In this document: positions 26,465-34,316 of the stretch, one piece after another | Layout: the number at the start of each line of letters is the position of its first letter | How positions within the stretch are numbered: the stretch's first letter is position 1 | Origin: Alphaproteobacteria bacterium | GTDB lineage: Bacteria > Pseudomonadota > Alphaproteobacteria > Geminicoccales > Geminicoccaceae | Direction of reading: 5' to 3' | Length of the DNA stretch: 37,018 bases | NCBI GenBank assembly: GCA_027045875.1 | Contig: JALUAG010000066.1 | Span: forward strand, 100,174 to 137,191 | Translations under genes and position numbers: made by a program | The notes under the pieces: generated by a model | Databases searched by the model: none | Told to the model about the DNA's origin: nothing | What the model saw: only the letters and a program-made list of their open reading frames with translations

Positions 26465-27087
26465 GAGTGGCGATCGTCGACTTCGGCATGGGCAATCTGC
26501 GTTCGGTGGCCAACGCCCTCGAGTTCGTCGGCGTCGAGGTGCGGCTGGCCCGCCGCCCGCAGGAGCTCGCCGATGCCGCGGCGCTGGTGCTGCCGGGCGT
26601 GGGCGCCTTCGGTGCCGGCATGGAACACATCCGCGGCTTCGGTCTCCTGGAGCCGCTGCTGCGCCTCGCCGGCGAGGAGGGTCGCCCCCTGCTCGGCATC
26701 TGCCTCGGCATGCAGCTTCTCGCCGACGGCAGCGAGGAGTACGGTTCCCATCGGGGCCTCGGGCTGATCCCGGGGCGGGTGAAGCGGCTCGCCCCCGCCG
26801 ATCCGGCCTGCAAGGTGCCCCATATCGGCTGGAACGACCTCGAGGTGGTCCGGCCCGATCCGCTGTTCCGCGGAATCGCGGAGATGCCCGACTACTATTT
26901 CGTCCACAGCTGGCATTTCGTGCCGGAACGCGAGGCTGACGCCGCCGCCTACTGCGACCACGGCCAGCGCTTCGTGGCGGCGGTGGCCTCGGGTCCGGTG
27001 ACCGGGGTGCAGTTCCACCCCGAGAAGAGCCAGCGCGACGGCATCGCGCTGCTCCGCAACTTCTGCGAGTTCGCCCGCCGATGCTGA
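26461..27087 (+). CDS. hisH: HisH-like glutamine amidotransferase subunit of a sugar-amidation system
   Basis: The 208-residue protein is a class I glutamine amidotransferase: nucleophile C81 in GICLGMQLL, with H186 and E188 in VQFHPEKS completing the triad. It starts at a GTG (26461) giving MRVAIVDFGMGNLRSV, overlapping the previous stop as GTGA. HisH releases ammonia from glutamine and passes it to HisF. Here the pair is embedded in a nonulosonate cluster next to a WbpG/PseA-type amidotransferase, as in the WbpG-HisH2-HisF2 systems that amidinate surface sugars. No other histidine gene is present, so a role in histidine synthesis is unlikely. Confidence 0.93.
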   Translation: MRVAIVDFGMGNLRSVANALEFVGVEVRLARRPQELADAAALVLPGVGAFGAGMEHIRGFGLLEPLLRLAGEEGRPLLGICLGMQLLADGSEEYGSHRGLGLIPGRVKRLAPADPACKVPHIGWNDLEVVRPDPLFRGIAEMPDYYFVHSWHFVPEREADAAAYCDHGQRFVAAVASGPVTGVQFHPEKSQRDGIALLRNFCEFARRC

Positions 27088-27842
27088 AGAAGCGGGTCAT
27101 CGCGGTGCTCATCCTGCGCCAGGGCGAGGTGGTGCAGAGCGTGCAGTTCCGCCACACCAACGTGATCCACAAGGATCCCCGCTTCGCCGTCGAATACTTC
27201 AGCAAGTGGGACGCCGACGAGCTCGTCATCCTCGACGTCACCCGCACCGACGAGCACCGGGCGCGCTTCCTCGATACCCTGGAGCGTCTGTCGCGCACCT
27301 GCTTCGTGCCGATCAGCGCCGGCGGCTGGCTGCGCAGCTGTGCGGACATCGACGGCGTCCTCTCCCGCGGCGCCGACAAGGCGGTGATCAACACCGAGGC
27401 GCTGCACCGGCCGGTCTTCCTCGAGGAGGCGGCGAGGCGCTTCGGATCCCAGTGCATCGTGGTGGGCATCGACTGTCGGCGGGACGACCGGGGCGAGCAC
27501 ATGGTCCATGTCGACCGCGGGCGCGAACCCACGGGATGGCGCGCCGAGGCCTGGGCCCGCGAGGCGGTGGCCCGGGGCGCCGGCGAGATCTTCCTCTGCT
27601 CCATCGACAACGACGGCATGCGCTGCGGCTACGACCTGCCCCTGCTGCGCAAGGTGGTGGACGCGGTGTCGGTGCCGGTGATCGCCTTCGGCGGCGCCTC
27701 GAGCGCCGAGCACATGGCCGAGGGCCTGCGGCAGGGCGGGGTGGAGGCGGTGTCGGCCGCCAACGTGTTCCACTACAGTGAAAACAGCATGCGCAAGATG
27801 AAACGGGCGCTGCGGGCGATGGGCATTCACGTCCGCCGCTGA
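27081..27842 (+). CDS. hisF: HisF-like ammonia-channel subunit (HisF2/WbuZ type) lacking the first catalytic Asp
   Basis: The 253-residue TIM barrel is clearly HisF-related (MLKKRVIAVLILRQGEVV; FGSQCIVVGIDCRRD; SIDNDGMRCGYDLP). In true HisF the general acid/base pair is D11 and D130. Here position 11 is Ile (VLILRQG instead of CLDVKDG), while the second Asp is kept as D131 and the D176 equivalent as D178. Loss of D11 should abolish imidazole glycerol phosphate synthesis but leave the barrel able to conduct ammonia from HisH. It overlaps hisH by 7 nt. The natural partner is the amidotransferase encoded 54 nt downstream. Confidence 0.92.
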   Translation: MLKKRVIAVLILRQGEVVQSVQFRHTNVIHKDPRFAVEYFSKWDADELVILDVTRTDEHRARFLDTLERLSRTCFVPISAGGWLRSCADIDGVLSRGADKAVINTEALHRPVFLEEAARRFGSQCIVVGIDCRRDDRGEHMVHVDRGREPTGWRAEAWAREAVARGAGEIFLCSIDNDGMRCGYDLPLLRKVVDAVSVPVIAFGGASSAEHMAEGLRQGGVEAVSAANVFHYSENSMRKMKRALRAMGIHVRR

Positions 27843-27845
27843 TCC

Positions 27846-27868
27846 GGCCCGCGGCCGCACCGCGGGCC
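27846..27868 (+). promoter_or_regulatory. strong hairpin between the hisF-like and amidotransferase genes
   Basis: GGCCCGCGG-CCGCA-CCGCGGGCC is a perfect 9-bp GC stem starting 4 nt after the hisF stop. There is no T-tract. It sits inside an otherwise tightly packed plus-strand operon and could stabilise the upstream mRNA segment or reduce transcription of the downstream genes. Confidence 0.6.
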
Positions 27869-27896
27869 AGCCCGTTCGCCGGACGGAGGAGACAGG

Positions 27897-29207
27897 ATGC
27901 GTTACTGTGCCCGTTGCACCTTTCCCGAGAACGCCCGCCCGACCATCATCTTCGACGAGGAGGGCGTCTGCAGCGGCTGCCGTGTGGTCGAATCGAAGCA
28001 GCGGCTCGACTGGGATTCCCGCGAGAAGATGTTCCGCGAGCTGATCGCGGAATACAAGGCCAAGGCGCGGGAGAAGGGCCAGCCCTACGACTGCATCATC
28101 CCCGTCTCGGGCGGCAAGGACAGCCATTATCAGGTCTATCTGGCGACGCAGGTGTACGGTCTGCGACCGCTGCTCGTGACCTACAATCACGGCTTCAACA
28201 CCCGCCTCGGACTGCGCAACCTCCGCAATCTGGTGCGCAGCTTCAACTGCGATCTCCTGCGGGTGTCCTCGGGCCTCGATACGGTGCGGCGGCTGAGCCG
28301 CTACATGCTGCGCCGCTGCGGCGACGTCACCTGGCACTATCACGCCGGCATCTTCACCGTTCCTTTCCAGGTGGCGGTGGAGAAGCGCATTCCCCTCGTA
28401 CTCTGGGGCGATCACGCCCGCAGCGAACTCTCCGGCCAGTTCCGGCTGGAGGACATGCCGGAGTTCACCAACTGGTGCCGGCAGCAGTACGATATGCGCG
28501 GCATCGAGATCGACGACATCGTGGCCGATCCGGAGAGCGGCCTCGAGCGTCACGAACTCGCCCCCTTCACCTTCCCCGACATGGACCTGATGGACGAGAT
28601 CGGGGTGCGCGGGGTCTACATGGGCGTCTACATCCGCTGGGACGCGCTGCAGACCACCAAGATGCTGATGAAGGACTGGGGCTTCGCCGTCCACCCGGGG
28701 CCGCGGGAAAAGACCTTCAACCTCTACCACAAGATCGACGACCATGCGAACGAGGTGCACGACTATCTCAAGTACCTCAAGTTCGGCTACGGCCGGGCCA
28801 CCGATCACACCGCCGAGGAGATCCGCGCCGGCCGCATGACCCGCGAGGAGGGCATCGCGCTCGTGCGGCGCTACGATGCCGTGCGTCCCTCCTCCCTCGA
28901 CCTCTATCTCGATTTCCTCGGCATTTCCGAGGAGGAGTTCGAGGCGGCGATCGAGGACCAGCGGGATCCCGAGGTGTGGGAGAAGGGGCCCGACGGCAGA
29001 TGGCGGGCCAAGCACGCCATCTGGAAGAGCGACAGCGTCACCTCCAACATGCTGGAGGCGGCCCGCCCCGCCCTGGTGCCGGAGGCCGACCGCACCTTCG
29101 GCTACAACAACCGCCATCTCTACTATTCGGACATCCACGAGCCCTGGCCGCATCCCGACGACCGTTTCGTGGTCGAGCGGGAGGGCCCGGAATTCGTGGT
29201 CGTGTGA
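27897..29207 (+). CDS. N-acetyl sugar amidotransferase (WbpG/PseA family)
   Basis: The 436-residue protein starts MRYCARCTFPENARPTIIFD after GGAGG and 7 nt. It has a zinc-knuckle pattern C4-x2-C7 ... C25-x2-C28 and an ATP-pyrophosphatase loop SGGKDS at residues 71-76. This is the layout of PseA, LegA and WbpG-type enzymes, which use ATP and ammonia supplied by HisH/HisF to turn an acetamido group into an acetamidino group on a sugar or nonulosonic acid. A C-terminal extension (about residues 330-436, HAIWKSDSVTSNMLEAARPA) follows the core. The neighbouring hisH and hisF complete the three-protein amidation unit. The target could be the nonulosonic acid made here or another sugar of the glycan. 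Confidence 0.92.
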   Translation: MRYCARCTFPENARPTIIFDEEGVCSGCRVVESKQRLDWDSREKMFRELIAEYKAKAREKGQPYDCIIPVSGGKDSHYQVYLATQVYGLRPLLVTYNHGFNTRLGLRNLRNLVRSFNCDLLRVSSGLDTVRRLSRYMLRRCGDVTWHYHAGIFTVPFQVAVEKRIPLVLWGDHARSELSGQFRLEDMPEFTNWCRQQYDMRGIEIDDIVADPESGLERHELAPFTFPDMDLMDEIGVRGVYMGVYIRWDALQTTKMLMKDWGFAVHPGPREKTFNLYHKIDDHANEVHDYLKYLKFGYGRATDHTAEEIRAGRMTREEGIALVRRYDAVRPSSLDLYLDFLGISEEEFEAAIEDQRDPEVWEKGPDGRWRAKHAIWKSDSVTSNMLEAARPALVPEADRTFGYNNRHLYYSDIHEPWPHPDDRFVVEREGPEFVVV

Positions 29208-29222
29208 GGTCCGCCGGCGGCG

Positions 29223-30473
29223 ATGGACACGGTGCTGCTGCGGGCCTGGCGGTTCCTCGTGGACTTCCAGTACCGCTGGGTCCTGAAGCAGCCCGCGGAC
29301 ACCCTCGACCGCGGGCCGGCGCGGCTCGCCCCCCTGTTCGACCGCATCCCCGCCCTCTTTCCCCTGATGGCGGCCGCGGGCTGTCGCGTCTCGGCCCGCC
29401 CGCCCGGGAGCGCCGGCCGGCTCTGGCTCGGCCATCGCTCACCCAGGGTCGAGGCCGACCTCCACCGTCTCGGCCGCGAGCTCGGCCTCGAGCTCGTGGC
29501 GACGGCTCCGCCACGGCGGCGGGTATGGCGCACCGGGCTCGTGTCGCCGGCGCTGACGCTCAGGATCGCGCGCACGGTGGGCCACAGGGCCCGCCGCCTC
29601 GACCGTCACGTGCAGAGGGCGCTGGTCGAGATGCTGCTCGAATACGCGGCCCTGCGACGCCTGTTCGCCCGCCGCCCGCCCGGGCTCGTGCTGGTGCCCT
29701 GCGATCTCTCTCCGCGCCGCATCGCCGCCGGCGCCGCCGCCGAACGTGAGGGGGTACCCTGCCTCTACCTGCAGCTCAGCCTCTTCAACACCTACCTGCC
29801 GCCCTTCCGCCCGAGCCGGGCGCTGATCGTCAACCTGGCGGCGGAGCGCACGCTCGCCGCCGCCGGCATTCCGACGGTGCGGCGGGTCCTGCGTCGCGAG
29901 GTGCCGGAGCTGCGGCTTCCGGACGACCGCCCGCGGAGTATCGGCGTCGTCCTCAACTACTACCTCGATCCCGAGCGGCTGGGACCGACTCTCGCCGCGG
30001 TCCGCAGGCACTTCCCGGAAGCCCGCATCCGCCTTCGCCGGCATCCCCGGAGCCGGCGCGACCCCGAGCGACTTCCGGCGGGCGTCGAAACGGACCCGCC
30101 CGAGCGTCCCCTCGCGGAGTTCGCGGCCGGGATCGCGTTCGCCCTCGCCGGCAACAGCGTCGCCCAGCTCGATCTCCTGGGTCTCGGGGTGCCGGTGGTC
30201 CATCTCGACGGTCTCGACGCCCTCGCCTTCGATCACTGCGGCTTCGTGGCCGAGGATCTCGTGTTCGGTGTCCGGCGGGTCGAGGAGATCGAGCTCGATC
30301 GGCTGCGAGCCTTCTACACCCGGCCGGAGTGGCGTCCGCGACTGCTCGTGCGATTGGGCCTCTTCCCGGAGGACGGGCGGGATGCAGCCGAATGGCGGGC
30401 GTTCCGCCGCTGGCTCCAACACCGTCTCGACGGCGGATCTTCCGCCCGACCGGCACCATGTGCGGCATCCTAG
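29223..30473 (+). CDS. putative GT-B-fold glycosyltransferase, unassigned family
   Basis: I do not firmly recognise this 416-residue protein. There is no signal peptide or clear membrane segment. The C-terminal half looks like a GT-B nucleotide-binding domain: RSIGVVLNYYLDPERLG, then ARIRLRRHPRSRRDPERLP, EFAAGIAFALAGNSVAQLD and LGLGVPVVHLDGLDALAFDH. The last stretches resemble the donor-binding region of capsule or polysialyl/nonulosonyl transferases. Being within this cluster, it may transfer the CMP-activated nonulosonic acid; this is inference. Its 3' end overlaps the asnB start by 16 nt. Confidence 0.6.
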   Translation: MDTVLLRAWRFLVDFQYRWVLKQPADTLDRGPARLAPLFDRIPALFPLMAAAGCRVSARPPGSAGRLWLGHRSPRVEADLHRLGRELGLELVATAPPRRRVWRTGLVSPALTLRIARTVGHRARRLDRHVQRALVEMLLEYAALRRLFARRPPGLVLVPCDLSPRRIAAGAAAEREGVPCLYLQLSLFNTYLPPFRPSRALIVNLAAERTLAAAGIPTVRRVLRREVPELRLPDDRPRSIGVVLNYYLDPERLGPTLAAVRRHFPEARIRLRRHPRSRRDPERLPAGVETDPPERPLAEFAAGIAFALAGNSVAQLDLLGLGVPVVHLDGLDALAFDHCGFVAEDLVFGVRRVEEIELDRLRAFYTRPEWRPRLLVRLGLFPEDGRDAAEWRAFRRWLQHRLDGGSSARPAPCAAS

Positions 30474-32389
30474 GCGCCCTCGGCCCGCCCGGCGCCGTCA
30501 CCCGGGAGGAGCTGTCACGGGGACTCCGCGCCATCGCCCATCGCGGACCCGATGCGGAGGGCGTGTTCGTCGAGCCGGAGGCGGGCGTCCTGCTCGGACA
30601 TCGGCGGCTTTCGATCCTCGATCTCTCCGAGGCCGGCGCCCAGCCCATGCGTTCGGCGAGCGGCCGCTACGTCATCGGCTACAATGGCGAGGTGTACAAT
30701 TTCCGCGAGCTGCGGCGGGAGCTCAAGGCCTCCGGTCACCCCTTCCGGGGCCATTCCGACACCGAGGTGATCCTGGCCGCGGTCGAGCGCTGGGGGGTCG
30801 AGGAGGCCGTGCCGCGCTTCGTCGGCATGTTCGCCTTCGCCCTCTGGGACCGGGCGGCGCGGCGGCTGTGGCTGGTGCGCGACCGCCTGGGAAAAAAGCC
30901 CCTCTACCTCGCCCTCTTCGGCGACACCCTGCTGTTCGCTTCCGAGCTCAAGGCGCTGCACGCCTTCTCCCTCTTCCGCCCCGGGATCGATCGCGACGGC
31001 CTCGCCCTCCTCCTCCGCTACCGCTATCTGCCCGATCCCCGGACCATATACCGCGAAGTGGTGAAACTGCCGCCGGCCTGCCTTCTGTCGGTGGAGGCCG
31101 ACGCCCTCGCCGCAACGACGCCGGCATCCCTGCTCGCCTCCTGCCGGCGCTACTGGTCGGCGCGCGAGGTGGCCCTCGCCGGATGCCATCGGCCGGTGCG
31201 GGACGAACGACGGGCGGAGGAGACGCTGGAGGCCCTGCTCGAGGAGGCGGTGGCCTGCCGCATGGTGGCCGACGTGCCGCTCGGGGCGCTCCTTTCGGGC
31301 GGCATCGACAGCACGCTCGTGGTGGCGCTGATGCAGCGCCGCAGCCCCGAACCGGTGCGCAGCTTCACCATCGCCTTCGACGATCCGGCCTACGACGAAT
31401 CCGCCTTCGCCCGCGACATCGCCCGCCATCTCGGGACCGAGCACCGGGAGCTGCGGGTGACCGCCGCCGACGCCCTGGAGCTCGTCCCCTCGCTGCCGGC
31501 GATGTTCGACGAACCCCTCGGCGACGCCTCCGTCATCCCCACCGCCCTCGTCTGCCGGCTCGCCCGCCGCCACGTCACCGTGGCGCTCTCGGGTGACGGC
31601 GGGGACGAGACCTTCGGCGGCTACAACCGCTACTTCCGGGCCCTCCGGGAAGCGCGCGCGCTCGCCCTGCCGCCGTGGATCCGCCGCCCCGCCGCCGCCG
31701 GCCTCGAGCTCCTCGCGGCGACCGCGCCGCGTCTGGGCCTGCGCGCCAAGGGGCTCGGCAAGCGGGCGGAGCGCCTCCGCCATCCGGATTTCGCCGCCCT
31801 CTACCGCGCCCGGGTCTCCCACTGGGAACGGGCCGAGCGTCTCGTGGTCGGTGCCGGGAGGCCGGAGATGCCCGTCTTCGCCAGCCCGCCGCCGGCCTTC
31901 GCCGAGCCCGCCCAGTTCATGATGTGGGCCGACACGGAAAGCTATCTCCCGGGCGACGTGCTGGTGAAGGTCGATCGGGCCAGCATGGCGGCCAGCCTCG
32001 AAATCCGCTCGCCACTGCTCGATCATCGGGTAGTGGAGTTCGCCTGGCGCCTGCCGACCTCCCTCCGCATCCTGGATGGTACCGGCAAGCGCATCCTGCG
32101 GCGGATCCTCGGCCGGCACCTGCCGCCGCAGCTGTTCGAACGCCCCAAGCGCGGCTTCAACGTGCCCCTCGCCGCCTGGCTGCGTGGGCCGCTGCGCGAC
32201 TGGGCGGAGGATCTGCTGGCCGAGGACCGGCTGCGGGCGGAGGGCTATCTCGATCCCGGGCCGATCCGCGCCCGCTGGCGCGAGCACCTCGAGGGCCGCC
32301 GCAACTGGGGGCACGCGCTGTGGGACGTCCTCGCCTTCCAGGGCTGGCTCGCCCACTGGCACCGGGGCCGGCCGCCCCCGGCCGGCTGA
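30458..32389 (+). CDS. asnB: asparagine synthetase (glutamine-hydrolysing)-type amidotransferase
   Basis: The 643-residue protein begins MCGILGALGPPG with catalytic C2 of a class II glutamine amidotransferase domain. HRGPDAEG, LGHRRLSILDLSEAGAQPM and YNGEVYNFREL follow, as in AsnB. The C-terminal synthetase domain has the ATP-binding SGGIDSTLV and SGDGGDETFGGYNRY. In housekeeping roles AsnB makes asparagine; members inside polysaccharide clusters often amidate a sugar carboxylate or a polymer. Placement here, overlapping the upstream gene, favours the second role, without proof. It ends 22 nt before a convergent methyltransferase gene, with a short CGGCGG/CCGCCG hairpin in the gap. Confidence 0.9.
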   Translation: MCGILGALGPPGAVTREELSRGLRAIAHRGPDAEGVFVEPEAGVLLGHRRLSILDLSEAGAQPMRSASGRYVIGYNGEVYNFRELRRELKASGHPFRGHSDTEVILAAVERWGVEEAVPRFVGMFAFALWDRAARRLWLVRDRLGKKPLYLALFGDTLLFASELKALHAFSLFRPGIDRDGLALLLRYRYLPDPRTIYREVVKLPPACLLSVEADALAATTPASLLASCRRYWSAREVALAGCHRPVRDERRAEETLEALLEEAVACRMVADVPLGALLSGGIDSTLVVALMQRRSPEPVRSFTIAFDDPAYDESAFARDIARHLGTEHRELRVTAADALELVPSLPAMFDEPLGDASVIPTALVCRLARRHVTVALSGDGGDETFGGYNRYFRALREARALALPPWIRRPAAAGLELLAATAPRLGLRAKGLGKRAERLRHPDFAALYRARVSHWERAERLVVGAGRPEMPVFASPPPAFAEPAQFMMWADTESYLPGDVLVKVDRASMAASLEIRSPLLDHRVVEFAWRLPTSLRILDGTGKRILRRILGRHLPPQLFERPKRGFNVPLAAWLRGPLRDWAEDLLAEDRLRAEGYLDPGPIRARWREHLEGRRNWGHALWDVLAFQGWLAHWHRGRPPPAG

Positions 32390-32411
32390 CCGCGGCGGGA
32401 CGTCGCCGCCG

Positions 32412-33146
32412 TCACATGAAGCGGGCGCGGTGCCCCGCCCGCCGGCGGAACTCCGCCGCCAGCCCGGCGTCGTTGGTGCTCAGATAGGTGGGCCCCGCCT
32501 GCAGGCAGTAGGGGGCCCGGAAGCCGAGGCGGTTGAACGGCCGCTCGTAGCGGGAGGGCTTGAGGGCGTTGAGGCGCAGGTTGTGGCGGAAGGCGAGGGA
32601 GAGGAAGCGCCGGTAGCCGAGATCGGTGAAGCGGCGCAGGTGCGGATCCCCCCATTCCGGCTGATCCGCGTGCCAGTAGACGCTCTCCTCCCGTCCCAGC
32701 ATCACCCGCAGCATCTTACCGAGGCGGAACTCGTTCGGCACGTGCGAGAACAGCACCCCCTTCGGGCTCATCACGCGCTGGATGCGGGCGAGCGCCTTCT
32801 CGGGATGCAGCAGATGCTCGAACACGTCGGTGCAGACCACGATGTCGAAGGGACCGAGATCGTCGAGATCCTGTCGGTCGAGATCGCGCAGATGGAACGC
32901 GATGCCGGCCTCGCGGAAGCTGTCGGCGTAGTAGGGTTCGACGTCGAGGGCCGCGCGTCGCGGCACCGGCACACGCAGCAGGAAGTCGGGCATGCCGGCG
33001 CCCACCTCGAGGATGGCATCGCCGAACAGGTCACGGTGCCGTTCGAGGATCCGCAGCAGCAGTCTCCGGGTCGATCCGAGGCCCCGCTTGTCGAGGACGT
33101 CGCGAAGGTACGACTTCCCTTCCCCTGCCCCGGTGCCCACCGCCAT
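32412..33146 (-). CDS. class I SAM-dependent methyltransferase
   Basis: The 244-residue protein has a Methyltransf_11-type core: AILEVGAGMPDFLLRV (motif I), ALDVEP (motif II), and FDIVVCTDVFEHLLHPEKAL, typical of sugar or lipid methyltransferases. The ATG at 33146 is used; an ATG at 33203 with GGGGGA 9 nt upstream would add 19 residues and is a fair alternative. It is the only minus-strand gene between the two nonulosonate gene blocks, transcribed divergently from pseB. It could methylate a sugar or aglycone of the surface glycan. Confidence 0.85.
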   Translation of the reverse strand: MAVGTGAGEGKSYLRDVLDKRGLGSTRRLLLRILERHRDLFGDAILEVGAGMPDFLLRVPVPRRAALDVEPYYADSFREAGIAFHLRDLDRQDLDDLGPFDIVVCTDVFEHLLHPEKALARIQRVMSPKGVLFSHVPNEFRLGKMLRVMLGREESVYWHADQPEWGDPHLRRFTDLGYRRFLSLAFRHNLRLNALKPSRYERPFNRLGFRAPYCLQAGPTYLSTNDAGLAAEFRRRAGHRARFM

Positions 33147-33305
33147 CGCTTCCGTCCCGCGATCCTCGCGAGCGGCCACCGAACCCTCCACCCGTCGCCG
33201 CATTGACGCTGGTCCCCCGTTCGCGTATCGGCAACGCGGCGTGCCCCTGCCCGCCCCGCCTCCTGGATCCGGATTCCCATGTATCGCAGTTTCCTCGAGC
33301 CTGCC

Positions 33306-34316
33306 ATGGATTTCGACGACGCCTCGGTGCTGGTCACCGGCGGCACCGGCTCCTTCGGGCGGCGCTTCGTGCGCCTCCTGCTGGAGCGCTGCCGGCCGCG
33401 GCGCCTCGTCGTCTTCTCCCGCGACGAGCTCAAGCAGAGCGAGATGCGGGAGGCCCTGCAGGCCGTCCTCGACGCCGACACCTTCCGGAGGCTGCGCTTC
33501 TTCATCGGCGACGTGCGCGACCGGGCGCGCCTCGAGCTCGCCATGCGCGAGGTGGACTACGTGGTCCACGCCGCCGCCCTCAAGCAGGTACCGACCGCCG
33601 AGTACAATCCCTACGAGTGCCTGCGCACCAACATCGGCGGGGCGGAGAACGTGGTGTGGGCGGCGCTGCGCAACCAGGTCCGCAAGGTGATCGCCCTTTC
33701 CACCGACAAGGCCTGCAACCCGATCAACCTCTACGGGGCCTCCAAGCTCGCCTCCGACAAGACCTTCGTCGCCGCCAACAATCTCTCGGGGGATCTCGGC
33801 ACCCGGTTCTCGGTGGTCCGCTACGGCAACGTGGTGGGCTCGCGGGGCAGCGTGGTGCCCTTCTTCCGCCGGCTCGCCGAGCAGCGGTCGGAGACGGTGC
33901 CCATCACCGACCCGCGCATGACCCGCTTCTGGATCACCCTCGATCAGGGGGTGAACTTCGTCCAGAGCTGCTTCGCCCTGATGCGCGGCGGCGAGATCTT
34001 CGTGCCCAAGATCCCGAGCATGCGCATCGTCGAGCTGGCGCGGGCGATGCTGCCCTGGGCGCGGCAGGAAGTGGTGGGCGTCCGCCCCGGCGAGAAGCTG
34101 CACGAGATGATGATCTCCGAGGACGATTCGCGCAGCACCGTCGATCTCGGCGACCGCTTCGTGATCGAGCCCGTGTTCGCCGAGTGGGAGCGCACCTCCT
34201 TCGCCGCCGAGGGGTTCCCCCGGGTGCCGGACCGTTTCGCCTACGCCAGCGACACCAACGACGAATGGCTCGACGGGGCGGGGCTCCAGCGGCTCCTCCG
34301 AGAGACCCCGGCATGA
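33306..34316 (+). CDS. pseB: UDP-N-acetylglucosamine 4,6-dehydratase (5-inverting)
   Basis: The 336-residue SDR protein begins MDFDDASVLVTGGTGSFGRR, matching PseB N-termini (about 333-336 residues); an ATG at 33279 would add nine residues. The catalytic set LSTDKACNPINLYGASK contains D134, K135, Y143 and K147, the PseB pattern rather than the Ser-Tyr-Lys of other SDRs. It starts the pseudaminic acid route by converting UDP-GlcNAc to UDP-2-acetamido-2,6-dideoxy-beta-L-arabino-hexos-4-ulose. It overlaps pseC by ATGA and heads the pseB-pseC-pseG operon. Confidence 0.93.
   Translation: MDFDDASVLVTGGTGSFGRRFVRLLLERCRPRRLVVFSRDELKQSEMREALQAVLDADTFRRLRFFIGDVRDRARLELAMREVDYVVHAAALKQVPTAEYNPYECLRTNIGGAENVVWAALRNQVRKVIALSTDKACNPINLYGASKLASDKTFVAANNLSGDLGTRFSVVRYGNVVGSRGSVVPFFRRLAEQRSETVPITDPRMTRFWITLDQGVNFVQSCFALMRGGEIFVPKIPSMRIVELARAMLPWARQEVVGVRPGEKLHEMMISEDDSRSTVDLGDRFVIEPVFAEWERTSFAAEGFPRVPDRFAYASDTNDEWLDGAGLQRLLRETPA

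Noticed and set aside
26461-27842. hisH-hisF as part of a histidine operon
   Set aside because: No other his genes are nearby, HisF lacks the D11 equivalent, and the neighbours are nonulosonate and amidotransferase genes.
26949-29435. 828-codon minus-strand open frame opposite hisF and the amidotransferase gene
   Set aside because: The plus-strand genes have complete family motifs and ribosome binding sites; this frame has none.
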